Part shown: positions 8,924 through 17,796 of the stretch, piece after piece
Layout: each line of letters begins with the position of its first letter
How positions within the stretch are numbered: position 1 is the stretch's first letter
NCBI GenBank assembly: GCA_038523925.1
Contig: JBCBIY010000003.1
Coordinates: forward strand, 62,001 to 126,000
Length of the DNA stretch: 64,000 nt
Reading direction: 5' to 3'
DNA from: JBCBWG01 sp038523925
GTDB taxonomy: Bacteria; Pseudomonadota; Alphaproteobacteria; Rhizobiales; Hyphomicrobiaceae
Translations under genes and position numbers: made by a program
Notes under the pieces: generated by a model
Database searches by the model: none
Seen by the model: only the letters and a program-made list of their open reading frames with translations
Told to the model about the DNA's origin: nothing

Positions 8924-9869
8924 CCATCACGGCGCTTGCCGTGAACGATAGAGGCGCCCGAGCAATCTCGCGGTCGTCGCGGACAATCGCCGGCGCATCG
9001 ACCATCGTCCAGGCGCTGCGATCTGCAAAAAGCGCTTGCAGCACGTTCGCGTTCAGACGATGCCCGCCGCAGAACGAGCGATAGCAGCCAAGGATCGGGT
9101 TGCCGGCAAGCGTCAGGTCGCCGACCGCATCCAGCATCTTGTGACGGACGAATTCGTTGGCATAGCGCAGGCCACCCTCGTTGAGGACCTTATCGTCCTC
9201 AATGGCGACGCTGTTATCGAGCGATGCGCCAAGCGCGAGACCGCATTTCCAGAGTTTCTCGACGTCCGCCATGAAACCAAAGGTGCGGGCCGCTTTGAGC
9301 TCATCGCGGAACGAGTCCGGCGTGAGCTCCATCGCAAGCCGCTGGCGACCAATGACCGGCGTGTCGAAAGCGATTTCCGTTTCGAGCCGGAAGCCGTGGT
9401 GCGGGACAATCTCACCCCAGCACGTGTCGGTCTCGACGCGGACAGGCTTCAGGACTTTGAGAAAACGGCGCGGCGCAGAGAGCGTTTTCACGCCTGCCGC
9501 TTCGATCGCGTCGACAAAAACGCTGGAGCTGCCATCCATGATCGGGACTTCCTTGCCCTCAATCTCGATGATGCAGTTGTCGATCCCCATCCCGCGGATC
9601 GCGGCGAGGAGGTGCTCGACGGTCCCCACCGTTGTCCCATCCTCATCGCCGATCACCGTACAAAGGGTCAGATTTTTAACGCACTCAACATGCGCCGGTA
9701 TCTCAGCGATAATCTGACCGCGTCGCGTAACAAGAAAACGGAGGCCGACATCGACGCCTGCGGGATGCAGGACCAATGAAACCGGCGCTCCGCTGTGCAC
9801 CCCCGTGCCATTCAGAATGATTTCGCGTCCGACAGTAGTTTGCCGTGCCCCGACAAATCGCCTCGACAT
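8913..9869 (-). CDS. lpxC: UDP-3-O-acyl-N-acetylglucosamine deacetylase LpxC
   Basis: A 318-residue enzyme of the committed step of lipid A synthesis, removing acetate from UDP-3-O-acyl-GlcNAc in the cytosol. The zinc ligands are visible as His86 (VEHLLAA), His243 and Asp247 (HKMLDAVGD), with the catalytic His270 in GGHRLN. Length and motif order are normal. The ATG at 9869 is preceded by GAGGGA at good spacing. It sits between ftsZ and bamD on the same strand, but a 344-base gap before it suggests its own promoter. Confidence 0.96.
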   Translation of the reverse strand: MSRRFVGARQTTVGREIILNGTGVHSGAPVSLVLHPAGVDVGLRFLVTRRGQIIAEIPAHVECVKNLTLCTVIGDEDGTTVGTVEHLLAAIRGMGIDNCIIEIEGKEVPIMDGSSSVFVDAIEAAGVKTLSAPRRFLKVLKPVRVETDTCWGEIVPHHGFRLETEIAFDTPVIGRQRLAMELTPDSFRDELKAARTFGFMADVEKLWKCGLALGASLDNSVAIEDDKVLNEGGLRYANEFVRHKMLDAVGDLTLAGNPILGCYRSFCGGHRLNANVLQALFADRSAWTMVDAPAIVRDDREIARAPLSFTASAVMAGE

Positions 9870-10213
9870 GTGCGTCCCTCGCCCCAATGCCCAGAACCGC
9901 GTGTGCCCGTGCGCTTCTGAACAACCCCCGAGTTTCCGACCTGTTACTCCGTTACAACGCCACCCCAAGGCTATGTAACATCAATGCAACGCAGGTCAGT
10001 GAACTCTTTCATGAACACTAGTGTCCCGCGTGGCTGTTACACAAATCACGCTTTCTTACGTCGTGTTACTCTGCCGACTGCCCGTTTTCTAAGGTCGATT
10101 TGCTTACGTACGAATTCACCAGGCAGGTGGCGTTAACGAACTCTTTTAACTGCCATTTTTCAATTTCGCATGGAATTTCAAATGCGGCGGAAGCGCGATG
10201 CCGGCGCACAAGC
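9870..10213. promoter_or_regulatory. ftsZ-lpxC intergenic region with clustered GTTAC/GTAAC motifs
   Basis: These 344 bases lie upstream of lpxC and downstream of ftsZ. The pentamer GTTAC or its complement occurs five times within 127 bases (9943, 9951, 9975, 10036, 10065). Two copies are in direct repeat with an 8-bp period (9943-9955). Such clustering suggests a binding region for an unidentified regulator of lpxC. No gene and no clear ftsZ terminator were seen. Confidence 0.4.
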
Positions 10214-11911
10214 TCATGCTTTCGTTCCCGTGATCTTCTGTGAAGTCTCATCAGCTTCGCGCGCCTCCGCCGGGTCGGTCTGCGGCGTTTTGCGAGGTGA
10301 TTCGCCTCTTCGGCCGAGACTTGAGAACCGGCTGAGCAGGCCTCCGCCGCCCTGGCGTGGTTCAGATGCCACGTTTTTCCGGTCCTGCGTGTAAGCGTGG
10401 TATGCGCGCTGGCCAACGGCCGGAAACTCTTCAACATCCGGGACACGGGGGCGCGACGGCCGCGCTTCTTCAGGCATTGCGGGCTCGAATTGCGGCTCGT
10501 GCGTAATGGCAGCCGGCGCCCCGTCCGCATTGATCGCCGATTGCTCTGGCAGCCCTGCGTCCGGGCCTGCGATGTCGGGATCTTCCGGGTCAATCCGCAC
10601 GCCGTCAGACGAGGTCCATGCGGGCGCGACGCTCGGCTTTGCAGTCGCCGCATCCGCCACCGTCACGCTTGCCGCGCCGGACTTGGCAGTGACAGCCTGA
10701 GCAGCCTCGGCATCTGAGGTTTTGATCGGAAGCGAACCCAGTGCCTTGGCGAAATCGTCGACGCGATCGCTGTGCGTGCGCGGTTCGCGCGGTGATGGCA
10801 ACGGCGGCGGTGGCGCGGCGACCGAAGCCGCGGCCGTTGCGATGGCCGGTCCGGGCTCGCCGACCGGTGACGGCGGCGCCGTCACGGCGGTGGCCGGTTC
10901 GCCTGAGCCCTCAAGTGCACGGGCTGCCTGCAGTGCGGCATAGGCCTCGCGGTCCATCCCAGCGGCAACCAGCGAGACCCGCATCCGGGACCCGAACTCC
11001 GCATCGAACGTCGCGCCCACAATAATATTGGCATCCGGGTCGACTTCCTGGCGGATCCGGCTTGCCGCTTCATCGACCTCATAGAGCGTCAGGTCACCAC
11101 CGCCGACAATCGAGATCAGGACACCCTGCGCGCGGTCCAGCGCGACATCATCGAGCAACGGATTTGCAAGCGCTTCCTCAGCTGCAAGCACGGCGCGCTG
11201 CGCCCCTTCGGCCTCACCGGTGCCCATGACCGCTGAGCCCATGTCAGCCATGACGGCTTTTACATCGGCAAAGTCGAGGTTGATGAGGCCGTCCTTCATG
11301 ATCAGGTCGACGATGCAGGCGATGCCGGAATAGAGCACCTGGTCTGCCAGGACGAAGGCCTCAGCAAACGTCGTCTTCTCGGTCGCGATGCGGAACAGGT
11401 TCTGGTTCGGGATCACGATCAGCGTGTCGACGACGCCGCGCAATTCCTGGATGCCGGCTTCGGCAACGCGCATGCGCCGCGAGCCTTCGAAGTGAAACGG
11501 CTTTGAGACAATCGCAACGGTCAGTGCGCCGACCTCGCGGGCTGCTTCGGCAATGATGGCCGCCGCGCCGGTGCCTGTGCCGCCGCCCATGCCGGCCGCG
11601 ATGAACACCATGTGGGAGCCGGCCAGCTGCGTTTTGATCTCATCGCGCGCTTCTTCAGCCGCCGCGCGACCAATCTCCGGCCGGGCCCCGGCGCCAAGGC
11701 CCTCGGTGAGCGCAACGCCAAGTTGCAGGCGGCGCTCAGCACTCGAGACGGCAAGCGCCTGCGCGTCGGTGTTGGCTGCGATGAAGTCGACGCCATTGAG
11801 CCCCGACGCAATCATGTTGTTGATCGCATTGCCGCCGGCACCGCCAACACCCATCACGGTGATCCGAGGCGAAATGTCGGTCAATTCAGGGAGTTCGAGC
11901 TTCACGTTCAT
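10214..11911 (-). CDS. ftsZ: Cell division GTPase FtsZ
   Basis: A 565-residue tubulin-like GTPase that forms the Z-ring. The core (about residues 15-325) has GVGGAGGNA, NTDAQAL, the tubulin signature GMGGGTGTGAA (about 107-117) and the catalytic T7 loop NLDFADVKAVM. A long Ala/Pro-rich linker follows. Near the C-terminus, VEEFPAVGQRAYHAY and GLLSRFSSLGRR resemble the rhizobial FtsZ tail rather than the IPAFLRRQ-type peptide of many bacteria. A further stretch of about 30 residues ends the protein. At 565 residues it is long for FtsZ (E. coli 383), the excess being linker. The ATG at 11911 has GGAG nine bases upstream; an ATG at 11920 abuts that site and is unlikely to be used. Confidence 0.97.
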   Translation of the reverse strand: MNVKLELPELTDISPRITVMGVGGAGGNAINNMIASGLNGVDFIAANTDAQALAVSSAERRLQLGVALTEGLGAGARPEIGRAAAEEARDEIKTQLAGSHMVFIAAGMGGGTGTGAAAIIAEAAREVGALTVAIVSKPFHFEGSRRMRVAEAGIQELRGVVDTLIVIPNQNLFRIATEKTTFAEAFVLADQVLYSGIACIVDLIMKDGLINLDFADVKAVMADMGSAVMGTGEAEGAQRAVLAAEEALANPLLDDVALDRAQGVLISIVGGGDLTLYEVDEAASRIRQEVDPDANIIVGATFDAEFGSRMRVSLVAAGMDREAYAALQAARALEGSGEPATAVTAPPSPVGEPGPAIATAAASVAAPPPPLPSPREPRTHSDRVDDFAKALGSLPIKTSDAEAAQAVTAKSGAASVTVADAATAKPSVAPAWTSSDGVRIDPEDPDIAGPDAGLPEQSAINADGAPAAITHEPQFEPAMPEEARPSRPRVPDVEEFPAVGQRAYHAYTQDRKNVASEPRQGGGGLLSRFSSLGRRGESPRKTPQTDPAEAREADETSQKITGTKA

Positions 11912-12104
11912 GCTGCGCATCTCCAGTGGCCGGGCCCCGACAACGCGATGGCACCGCGGCGATCAATGCCGGGAACGCAGACAGATCACCGGCAGGAGTG
12001 CGCAGGACGATCTGCGCCCGGAACCAGACCGGCTCGGCGAATCACCTTCAGACGTTAACGAGTTTCCCCGCGGTCAGCCACGGGTGGCCTTGCAACAGCG
12101 CGGC
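11912..12104 (-). promoter_or_regulatory. ftsZ upstream region with GANTC and GTTAAC sites
   Basis: The 193-base gap between ftsA and ftsZ is the largest inside ddl-ftsQ-ftsA-ftsZ, so it probably carries a dedicated ftsZ promoter. It contains a GAATC site (12039-12043; GANTC is the CcrM methylation target) and a GTTAAC half-site (12054-12059) of the kind CtrA binds. In Caulobacter both inputs control ftsZ; for this genome that is inference. Confidence 0.4.
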
Positions 12105-13367
12105 TCAGAAACTGGCCTGCACCCAGTCGTGCAGGCGGCTCATGTAGCCGCGGCCGCCGGGGGCCAGAGGGCCGCTGAGCGGCAATCGCGACGGCGATGG
12201 CCTGACCGCAACGAGACCAAGCGCCGATGACAAAACCGGTAGCGTGTCGGCATCGAGGCCGGATACGCCAGCGTTCGGCATATGCACGACGCGCACCGGC
12301 CGCGCGAGGATATTGGCCGCGATGAAGCCGAGCCCCGGAACGCCAGACGCACCACCGGTTATGACGACAGGGACGTCCGCCGCCTTGGCGAAGGGGCCGC
12401 CTGCGATCTGTTCGGCGAGCAGTGTAAGTTGGCGGTTGAGCCGCTTGGCGATGATCGCCGAGACCTCAGAGCGGGGCACGAGCTTGGGTGGACCGCTTCC
12501 GGCGTCGGCTGCCGGCACGGAGATGAGGTCGCCGCCGCCGGCTGCGAGCAATGTGCCCTTGAGCACTTTCACACGCTCGGCGTCGGCTTCGGTCGTCCGC
12601 AGCGCGCGCGCGAGGTCGAGGGAGACGTGCTTGCCGCCGGTCGCAACCGCGCCGCACGTGACAAGCCGGCCGCCGCTCAGTCCGGCAAAGCTGATCGTCT
12701 CAGCACCGAAGTCCGCCACGATGACACCGTCGTGCGCCTCGACGCGCGTCGTGACGGCAGCACCGCTCGCAGCCGGCGCCGGCATCAGCGCGTCGACTGA
12801 CACGAGCGAACGTTCAATGGCGATTGTGACCAAGCGGATCGCATCGGCATCGCCTGTGACGCTGTCGAACGAGCAGGCGAGTTTGTCGCCGCGCGCGGCA
12901 AAGATTGGCCCGGTGACCGGCGTACCATCGAGCGCATAGCTCTCGTGGACGAGCGACAGCGGCGTGCGTCCGCCCCGTTCGGCGTAGCGTGCGGCGCCGG
13001 CGTGGAGGCGGCGCAAATCGTCGTGAGAGACCGCACCGGTTGCCACATCCGCGGACGCGCTGAACCGCTCAGCCGTCAACCGGCCGGCGGTCGTGCCGGC
13101 GCGGACCGTCTCAAGTTTGATCCCGGCGGACCGTTCAGCCTCGGCAATCGCAGAGCGGATTGCGATTTCGGCCTCGTCAACGCTCGTGATGAGCCCGGCG
13201 CGGACGCCGCGTGCGCGCACGAGCCCGAGCCCAAGCGCGCGTGGCTCGGCCGGTGCTCTGTCGCGCGGTGCGCGGCGACGCGCAACGATAACGCACGCAA
13301 TCTTGGACGACCCGATGTCGAGGACACCGACGACCTCTTCGTCACGGCTGAGCGTCGGTGCAGCCAT
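12105..13367 (-). CDS. ftsA: Cell division protein FtsA
   Basis: A 420-residue actin-like ATPase that tethers FtsZ filaments to the inner membrane. VVGVLDIGSSKIACVI is the phosphate-1 loop, VIVADFGAETISFAG the phosphate-2 loop, and VVITGGASGVPGL the adenosine-binding motif. The last residues, YMSRLHDWVQASF, form the amphipathic membrane-targeting helix. The start is three bases after the ftsQ stop, indicating translational coupling. Length is typical. Confidence 0.95.
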   Translation of the reverse strand: MAAPTLSRDEEVVGVLDIGSSKIACVIVARRRAPRDRAPAEPRALGLGLVRARGVRAGLITSVDEAEIAIRSAIAEAERSAGIKLETVRAGTTAGRLTAERFSASADVATGAVSHDDLRRLHAGAARYAERGGRTPLSLVHESYALDGTPVTGPIFAARGDKLACSFDSVTGDADAIRLVTIAIERSLVSVDALMPAPAASGAAVTTRVEAHDGVIVADFGAETISFAGLSGGRLVTCGAVATGGKHVSLDLARALRTTEADAERVKVLKGTLLAAGGGDLISVPAADAGSGPPKLVPRSEVSAIIAKRLNRQLTLLAEQIAGGPFAKAADVPVVITGGASGVPGLGFIAANILARPVRVVHMPNAGVSGLDADTLPVLSSALGLVAVRPSPSRLPLSGPLAPGGRGYMSRLHDWVQASF

Positions 13368-13370
13368 CGC

Positions 13371-14330
13371 TCAGCGGCTCCGGACGTTGACGTTGGCGCG
13401 GGCGAGGATGGGTTGCGGGGCGCGCAGGCTGAGGCTGGCGGCCTGCACTACGCGCACCGCGGCACGGCCCGGTGCGCGCAGATCAACAACCGCGTGCGCG
13501 TTGAGCTTTGCTGCCCGGCCTGCGTGCGCGAGCCAGGCAAGCGCGCCTTCGAAGCTGCCTGATGGCAGGCGCGCGCGACCTCCATTGCGGAACACCAGAT
13601 CCCAGCGCCGGCCATCGACGCGCGCGTAGGCCGTTACGAGTCCTGCCAAGTCCGGGTGCTTGCCGACCGCGTCGACGATGCGCGCTGCGTGGTCCGCAGC
13701 CCCTTCGCCAACCACACGGGGCAACTTCAAATCGTCAGAGAGCCTGACGCGGGTCAGCTTGCGGCCGGTCCGGTCGATCAAATCCGCATTGGCCGCGTCG
13801 CGCGCGTCAAGCGCCACGGCAAACGGCACCCGTTCGGTGACGGCAACACTCAGCCGGTCTGGCCAGACGCGCGTGATGGTTGCGGTATCGATCCAGGGCA
13901 ACGCTTCGATGCGCGCACGCAGGATGTGCGGCTGCAGGCCAATCAGCGAGCGCGCGCCGTCGCCGTTTACACGCTCCAGGATGTCGGCGGGGTCGCTCGC
14001 CTCATAACCGGTGATGTCGACTTGCGTGATACCAAAGCCGAAGCGTTCGACGACACGGTCGAGGCCATTGCGCACCGGCAGCAACGCGCGCTCTGACCCA
14101 TCGAGACCCGACACACCGCTGATGGCCGCAAATGCAACGGCCCCCATCGCCGCCACCATGAGCGGCACCGTCCGCGCCAGCGTCCGGCGGTGTTCAAGCG
14201 TGCGTTGTGTTGGAAGCTGCGGGCGGTGGCGGCCGGGTTTGGCAGATTCAGCGCGGGTAGCAGGTGTGGCTGCCGGCGGCGCATCGTGCGTCGCGGCTTC
14301 AGCGTTTGCGCTCGCCCCTACCTGTTGCAA
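13371..14330 (-). CDS. ftsQ: Cell division protein FtsQ
   Basis: A 319-residue bitopic protein: a 50-residue basic cytoplasmic tail, one membrane helix (about 54-74), then a POTRA domain (ITQVDITGYEASDPADILERV...) and a beta domain in the periplasm, as in FtsQ/DivIB, which links early and late divisome proteins (FtsA/FtsZ to FtsL/FtsB/FtsI/FtsW). I read the start as a TTG at 14330 with AGGAGG just upstream; it overlaps the end of ddl by 13 bases. There is no other good start before the membrane segment. Confidence 0.9.
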   Translation of the reverse strand: MQQVGASANAEAATHDAPPAATPATRAESAKPGRHRPQLPTQRTLEHRRTLARTVPLMVAAMGAVAFAAISGVSGLDGSERALLPVRNGLDRVVERFGFGITQVDITGYEASDPADILERVNGDGARSLIGLQPHILRARIEALPWIDTATITRVWPDRLSVAVTERVPFAVALDARDAANADLIDRTGRKLTRVRLSDDLKLPRVVGEGAADHAARIVDAVGKHPDLAGLVTAYARVDGRRWDLVFRNGGRARLPSGSFEGALAWLAHAGRAAKLNAHAVVDLRAPGRAAVRVVQAASLSLRAPQPILARANVNVRSR

Positions 14331-15301
14331 CTCGCCTCCTCCACCATCCAGCGAACGAGTTCGCCGTAAGAAATGCCGACAAGGCCCGCGCTGTCCGGCA
14401 CAAGCGACGTCTTGGTCATGCCCGGCTGCGTGTTGACTTCCAGACAGATGAGCGCGCCGGTCCCGCCCGGGCGATCGTCGTAGCGGAAGTCAGCCCGCGA
14501 GACGCCGCGGCAGCCAAGCGCGTGATGCGCATCAAGGCTCAGCTTCTGTACCGATTGGTAAACATCAGGTGAAAGATCGGTTGGCTCTACATGAACCGAG
14601 CCGCCTTCCGCGTACTTCGCTTCGTAGTTGTAGAACTTGAGTTCGGCGGCCGGTTTGATCTCGATCACGCCAAGCGCCGTGTCGCCGACGACGGCACAGG
14701 TGAGTTCGCGGCCCGGGATGTAGGTCTCAGCCATCAGGTCGTCGCCGTGGGGCCAGTCGACGGAGTGCAGCTCCTGCGGCGGGTGGGCGTAAGTCTCATC
14801 GACGATGAAGACGCCGACGCTCGAGCCCTCCGCGACAGGTTTGAGGACATAAGGTGGTGCGATCGGATGTGCTTTGGCGGCTTCAGCGCGGGTCACCTGA
14901 CGGCTCGCCGCAAGTGGGATGCCGGCGGCAGCCATGACCGTCTTCGCCCGCTCTTTGTGCATGGCAAGCGCCGAGGCCAGCACGCCGGAGTGCGTAAACG
15001 GCAGCCGCAGCAGCTCAAGCACGCCCTGGATGCAGCCGTCCTCGCCGAACGTCCCGTGCAGCGCGTTGAAGCAAACGTCAGGGCGGATCTCTTGAAGGCG
15101 CGCTGCGATATTGGTGTCGACGTCGACGCGGGTGACGCGATAGCCCTCGGCTTCCAGCGCATCGGCACAGCCATTGCCGGAATCGAGTGAGACCTCGCGT
15201 TCAGCCGACAGCCCACCCATCAACACCGCGACATGGTCGACCCTGCGCTCCGGGATCACGACGGGCGGGGCTGATTTTTGTTGTGTCGGCGTATCGGTCA
15301 T
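14318..15301 (-). CDS. ddl: D-alanine--D-alanine ligase
   Basis: A 327-residue ATP-grasp enzyme joining two D-alanines for the peptidoglycan stem peptide. VAVLMGGLSAEREVSLDSG is the N-terminal substrate loop, HGTFGEDGCIQGVLELL follows, VLKPVAEGSSVGV is the ATP lid, and CLEVNTQPGMT supplies the metal ligands and the D-Ala2 pocket. The last 13 bases overlap ftsQ, so the two genes are probably coupled. Position between murB and ftsQ is standard for the dcw cluster. Confidence 0.96.
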   Translation of the reverse strand: MTDTPTQQKSAPPVVIPERRVDHVAVLMGGLSAEREVSLDSGNGCADALEAEGYRVTRVDVDTNIAARLQEIRPDVCFNALHGTFGEDGCIQGVLELLRLPFTHSGVLASALAMHKERAKTVMAAAGIPLAASRQVTRAEAAKAHPIAPPYVLKPVAEGSSVGVFIVDETYAHPPQELHSVDWPHGDDLMAETYIPGRELTCAVVGDTALGVIEIKPAAELKFYNYEAKYAEGGSVHVEPTDLSPDVYQSVQKLSLDAHHALGCRGVSRADFRYDDRPGGTGALICLEVNTQPGMTKTSLVPDSAGLVGISYGELVRWMVEEASCNR

Positions 15302-15365
15302 CGAGGGGACCTATCGTTACAGCGGGCGGCGCGGCAGTCCGGATGCCGTAGGCCTTGGCGGCCGT

Positions 15366-16319
15366 CTACTCTGCAAGCGCGGGGCCGGTCGGGCGGCCGG
15401 GCCGCGCCTTGCCGAGCCGCTTGATCTCCCACTCGAGCGCGACGCCAGATGTTTCGCGCACACGCTTGCGCACGGTTTCACCGAGCGTCTCGATGTCCTC
15501 AGCGGTCGCGCCATCGTCGTTAATCAGGAAGTTGCAGTGCTTCTCGGACACCATCGCGCCGCCGACGCGAAAGCCACGGCAACCCGCCTCATCAACGAGC
15601 TTCCAGGCGCTATGGCCTGGCGGGTTCTTGAAGGTCGAACCGCCCGTGCGCTCTTTGATTGGCTGGTTCGCTTCACGGTACTCAGCGACCTCGTTCATTT
15701 CAGCGAGGATAGTTTCGCGATCGCCGCGCGTGCCGCGATACGTCGCCTGGGTAAAGATCCAATCGTCGGCGACGCTACAATGGCGGTAGGTGTAGCCCAT
15801 GTCGGCCGTGGCAAGGACGTGCAGCTTGCCATCCCGATCAAGCGCGCGCGCTGAGACGAGAACGTCCTTGGTCTCTGTGCCGTGCGCACCGGCATTCATG
15901 CGGAGCGCGCCGCCGATGGCGCCCGGGATGCCACGATAGAACGCGAGGCCCGCGATGCCCGCATCTGCCGCTGCCCGCGCAGCCTTCACATCAGGCACAG
16001 CCGTCCCGACCGTCAGCGTTGCGTCGTCACCCGCTTCAATTCCGCCGAACCCGCGGCCGAGCCGGATCACGACTCCATCAATGCCGCCGTCGCGGACGAG
16101 CAGGTTCGAGCCAAGCCCGATCACCTGGACCGGCACCTCGCGCGGAATGCGGCTCAACGCATAGGCAAGGTCGTCTTCGTCGGCTGGCGTGAAGAGCACT
16201 TCGGCCGGCCCGCCGACGCGAAACCACGTGATGTCGGCGAGCGCGGCAGCGCCGGCCCAGCGCCCGCGCAAATCAGGCAGGCGCGCCTTCAGGTCATCGG
16301 CAAGCCCGGACCCGCTCAT
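15366..16319 (-). CDS. murB: UDP-N-acetylenolpyruvoylglucosamine reductase MurB
   Basis: A 317-residue FAD enzyme that reduces UDP-GlcNAc-enolpyruvate to UDP-MurNAc with NADPH. WFRVGGPAEVLFTP and VIGLGSNLLVRDGGIDGVVIRL bind FAD; GIPGAIGGALRMNAGAHG and the late GGSTFKNPPGHSAWKLVDEAGCRGF region carry the catalytic serine and substrate contacts. The layout is the short type II MurB. The ATG overlaps the murC stop as ATGA (16316-16319), so translation is coupled; an in-frame start further upstream lies inside murC and was rejected. Confidence 0.96.
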   Translation of the reverse strand: MSGSGLADDLKARLPDLRGRWAGAAALADITWFRVGGPAEVLFTPADEDDLAYALSRIPREVPVQVIGLGSNLLVRDGGIDGVVIRLGRGFGGIEAGDDATLTVGTAVPDVKAARAAADAGIAGLAFYRGIPGAIGGALRMNAGAHGTETKDVLVSARALDRDGKLHVLATADMGYTYRHCSVADDWIFTQATYRGTRGDRETILAEMNEVAEYREANQPIKERTGGSTFKNPPGHSAWKLVDEAGCRGFRVGGAMVSEKHCNFLINDDGATAEDIETLGETVRKRVRETSGVALEWEIKRLGKARPGRPTGPALAE

Positions 16320-17752
16320 GCCGATTGCTGCAGGCCGCCGCGAACGCGGGCGAGATCGTCCGGCATGGTGTGCGCCCACTCCGTCGAGTGGCCGGCGCCG
16401 AAAAAGATGACGATGTCGCCGTCCTGCGCGAGGCGCGAGACGAGCGGTGCTAGGTCTTTCGGGTCGTCCGCGACGAGCACATTTTCGCGGCCTGCGCCGT
16501 GGAGCGCGCGGGCGAGACTGTGATGACTGATCCCCTCCATCGGGCTTTCGCCGGCGGAGTAAAGGGGCGCGACGACGATGCCGTCAGCGTCGTCCATGCA
16601 AGCGCAGAAGTCGTTGAAGAGCGCCTTGACGCGCGAGTACCGGTGCGGCTCAACGACGGCGATCACGCGGCCCGTTGCGCCTTCGCGGGCGGCTTTGAGG
16701 ACGGCTGCGATCTCAACCGGGTGATGCCCGTAGTCGTCATAGATTGTCACGCCGTCGACGGTGCCGGTCTTCTGGAACCGGCGTTTGACGCCTGAGAAGC
16801 TCGCCATGGCGTCGCGGATCGTCTTGTCCGGAATGCCGGCCTCGGTCGCGACGATGAAGGCTGCCAACGCGTTGAGCGCGATGTGCGCGCCCGGCAGCGG
16901 CACAACCCAGCTTCCGATCCGACGCCGCCCGCCAACGACGGTGTCGCTGACATCGGCGGAGAAGAACGTTGCCTGCCCGCGCACGGAGACGTCTGTCAGG
17001 CGAACGTCGGCCGGGCCATCGGCGCCATAGGAAATCAAACGACGGCCGTCGCGGCGCAGGCCGAGCTGATCAATCATGCCGGCGACAACGGGATGGTCCG
17101 TACAGGCGACGGTGAGGCCGTAGAAGGGGATGTTTCGAAAGAAGCGCTCGTAGCCCGCATGCATCGCCTGCACCGACCCGAAGTAATCGAGGTGTTCGGG
17201 ATCAATGTTGGTGACGACGCCGATCTCGGTTGGGATCTTCTCAAACGTCCCGTCAGACTCGTCGGCCTCGACGATCATCCAGTCGCTTTTGCCAAGGCGC
17301 GCATTCGAGCCCCAATCGTTGATGATGCCGCCGGTGATGACGGTCGGATCGGCGAGCGCCTTCTCGAAGATGTGCGCGACCAGCGATGTTGTCGTGGTCT
17401 TGCCGTGCGTGCCGGTGATCGAGATCGTCCGGTAAAGCCGCATAAGCTCCGACAACATCTCCGCGCGGCGAATGATCGGCAGGCCCTTCTCGCGCGCCGC
17501 CGACAGCTCAGGGTTCGTGTCCTTTACAGCCGTCGAGATCACGACGAAGCGTGCGCCAACGAGGTTGACGCCGTCATGGCCGACAAACACGCGAATGCCC
17601 TTGTCGCGGAGGCGGCGGACGTTGGCGCTATCTTTCTGATCGCTGCCCTGAACGGTAAAGCCGCGCGCATGCAGGATCTCGGCAATCGCGCTCATTCCAA
17701 TGCCGCCGATCCCGATGATGTGGATCGGACCGAGGCCGTCAGGCATCTGCAT
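16316..17752 (-). CDS. murC: UDP-N-acetylmuramate--L-alanine ligase MurC
   Basis: A 478-residue Mur ligase adding L-alanine to UDP-MurNAc. The N-terminal Rossmann loop HIIGIGGIGMSAIAEIL binds the UDP-sugar, SITGTHGKTTTTS (about 111-123) is the ATP P-loop, VEADESDGTF and TNIDPEHLDYF form the central domain, and YDDYGHHPVEI is the family motif that distinguishes MurC. AAGGAG lies seven bases before the start. The stop overlaps murB. Confidence 0.97.
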   Translation of the reverse strand: MQMPDGLGPIHIIGIGGIGMSAIAEILHARGFTVQGSDQKDSANVRRLRDKGIRVFVGHDGVNLVGARFVVISTAVKDTNPELSAAREKGLPIIRRAEMLSELMRLYRTISITGTHGKTTTTSLVAHIFEKALADPTVITGGIINDWGSNARLGKSDWMIVEADESDGTFEKIPTEIGVVTNIDPEHLDYFGSVQAMHAGYERFFRNIPFYGLTVACTDHPVVAGMIDQLGLRRDGRRLISYGADGPADVRLTDVSVRGQATFFSADVSDTVVGGRRRIGSWVVPLPGAHIALNALAAFIVATEAGIPDKTIRDAMASFSGVKRRFQKTGTVDGVTIYDDYGHHPVEIAAVLKAAREGATGRVIAVVEPHRYSRVKALFNDFCACMDDADGIVVAPLYSAGESPMEGISHHSLARALHGAGRENVLVADDPKDLAPLVSRLAQDGDIVIFFGAGHSTEWAHTMPDDLARVRGGLQQSA

Positions 17753-17796
17753 TGGCGCTCTCCTTCGTGTCCCTCGCGGCGGCCAACCGGCGCCGC

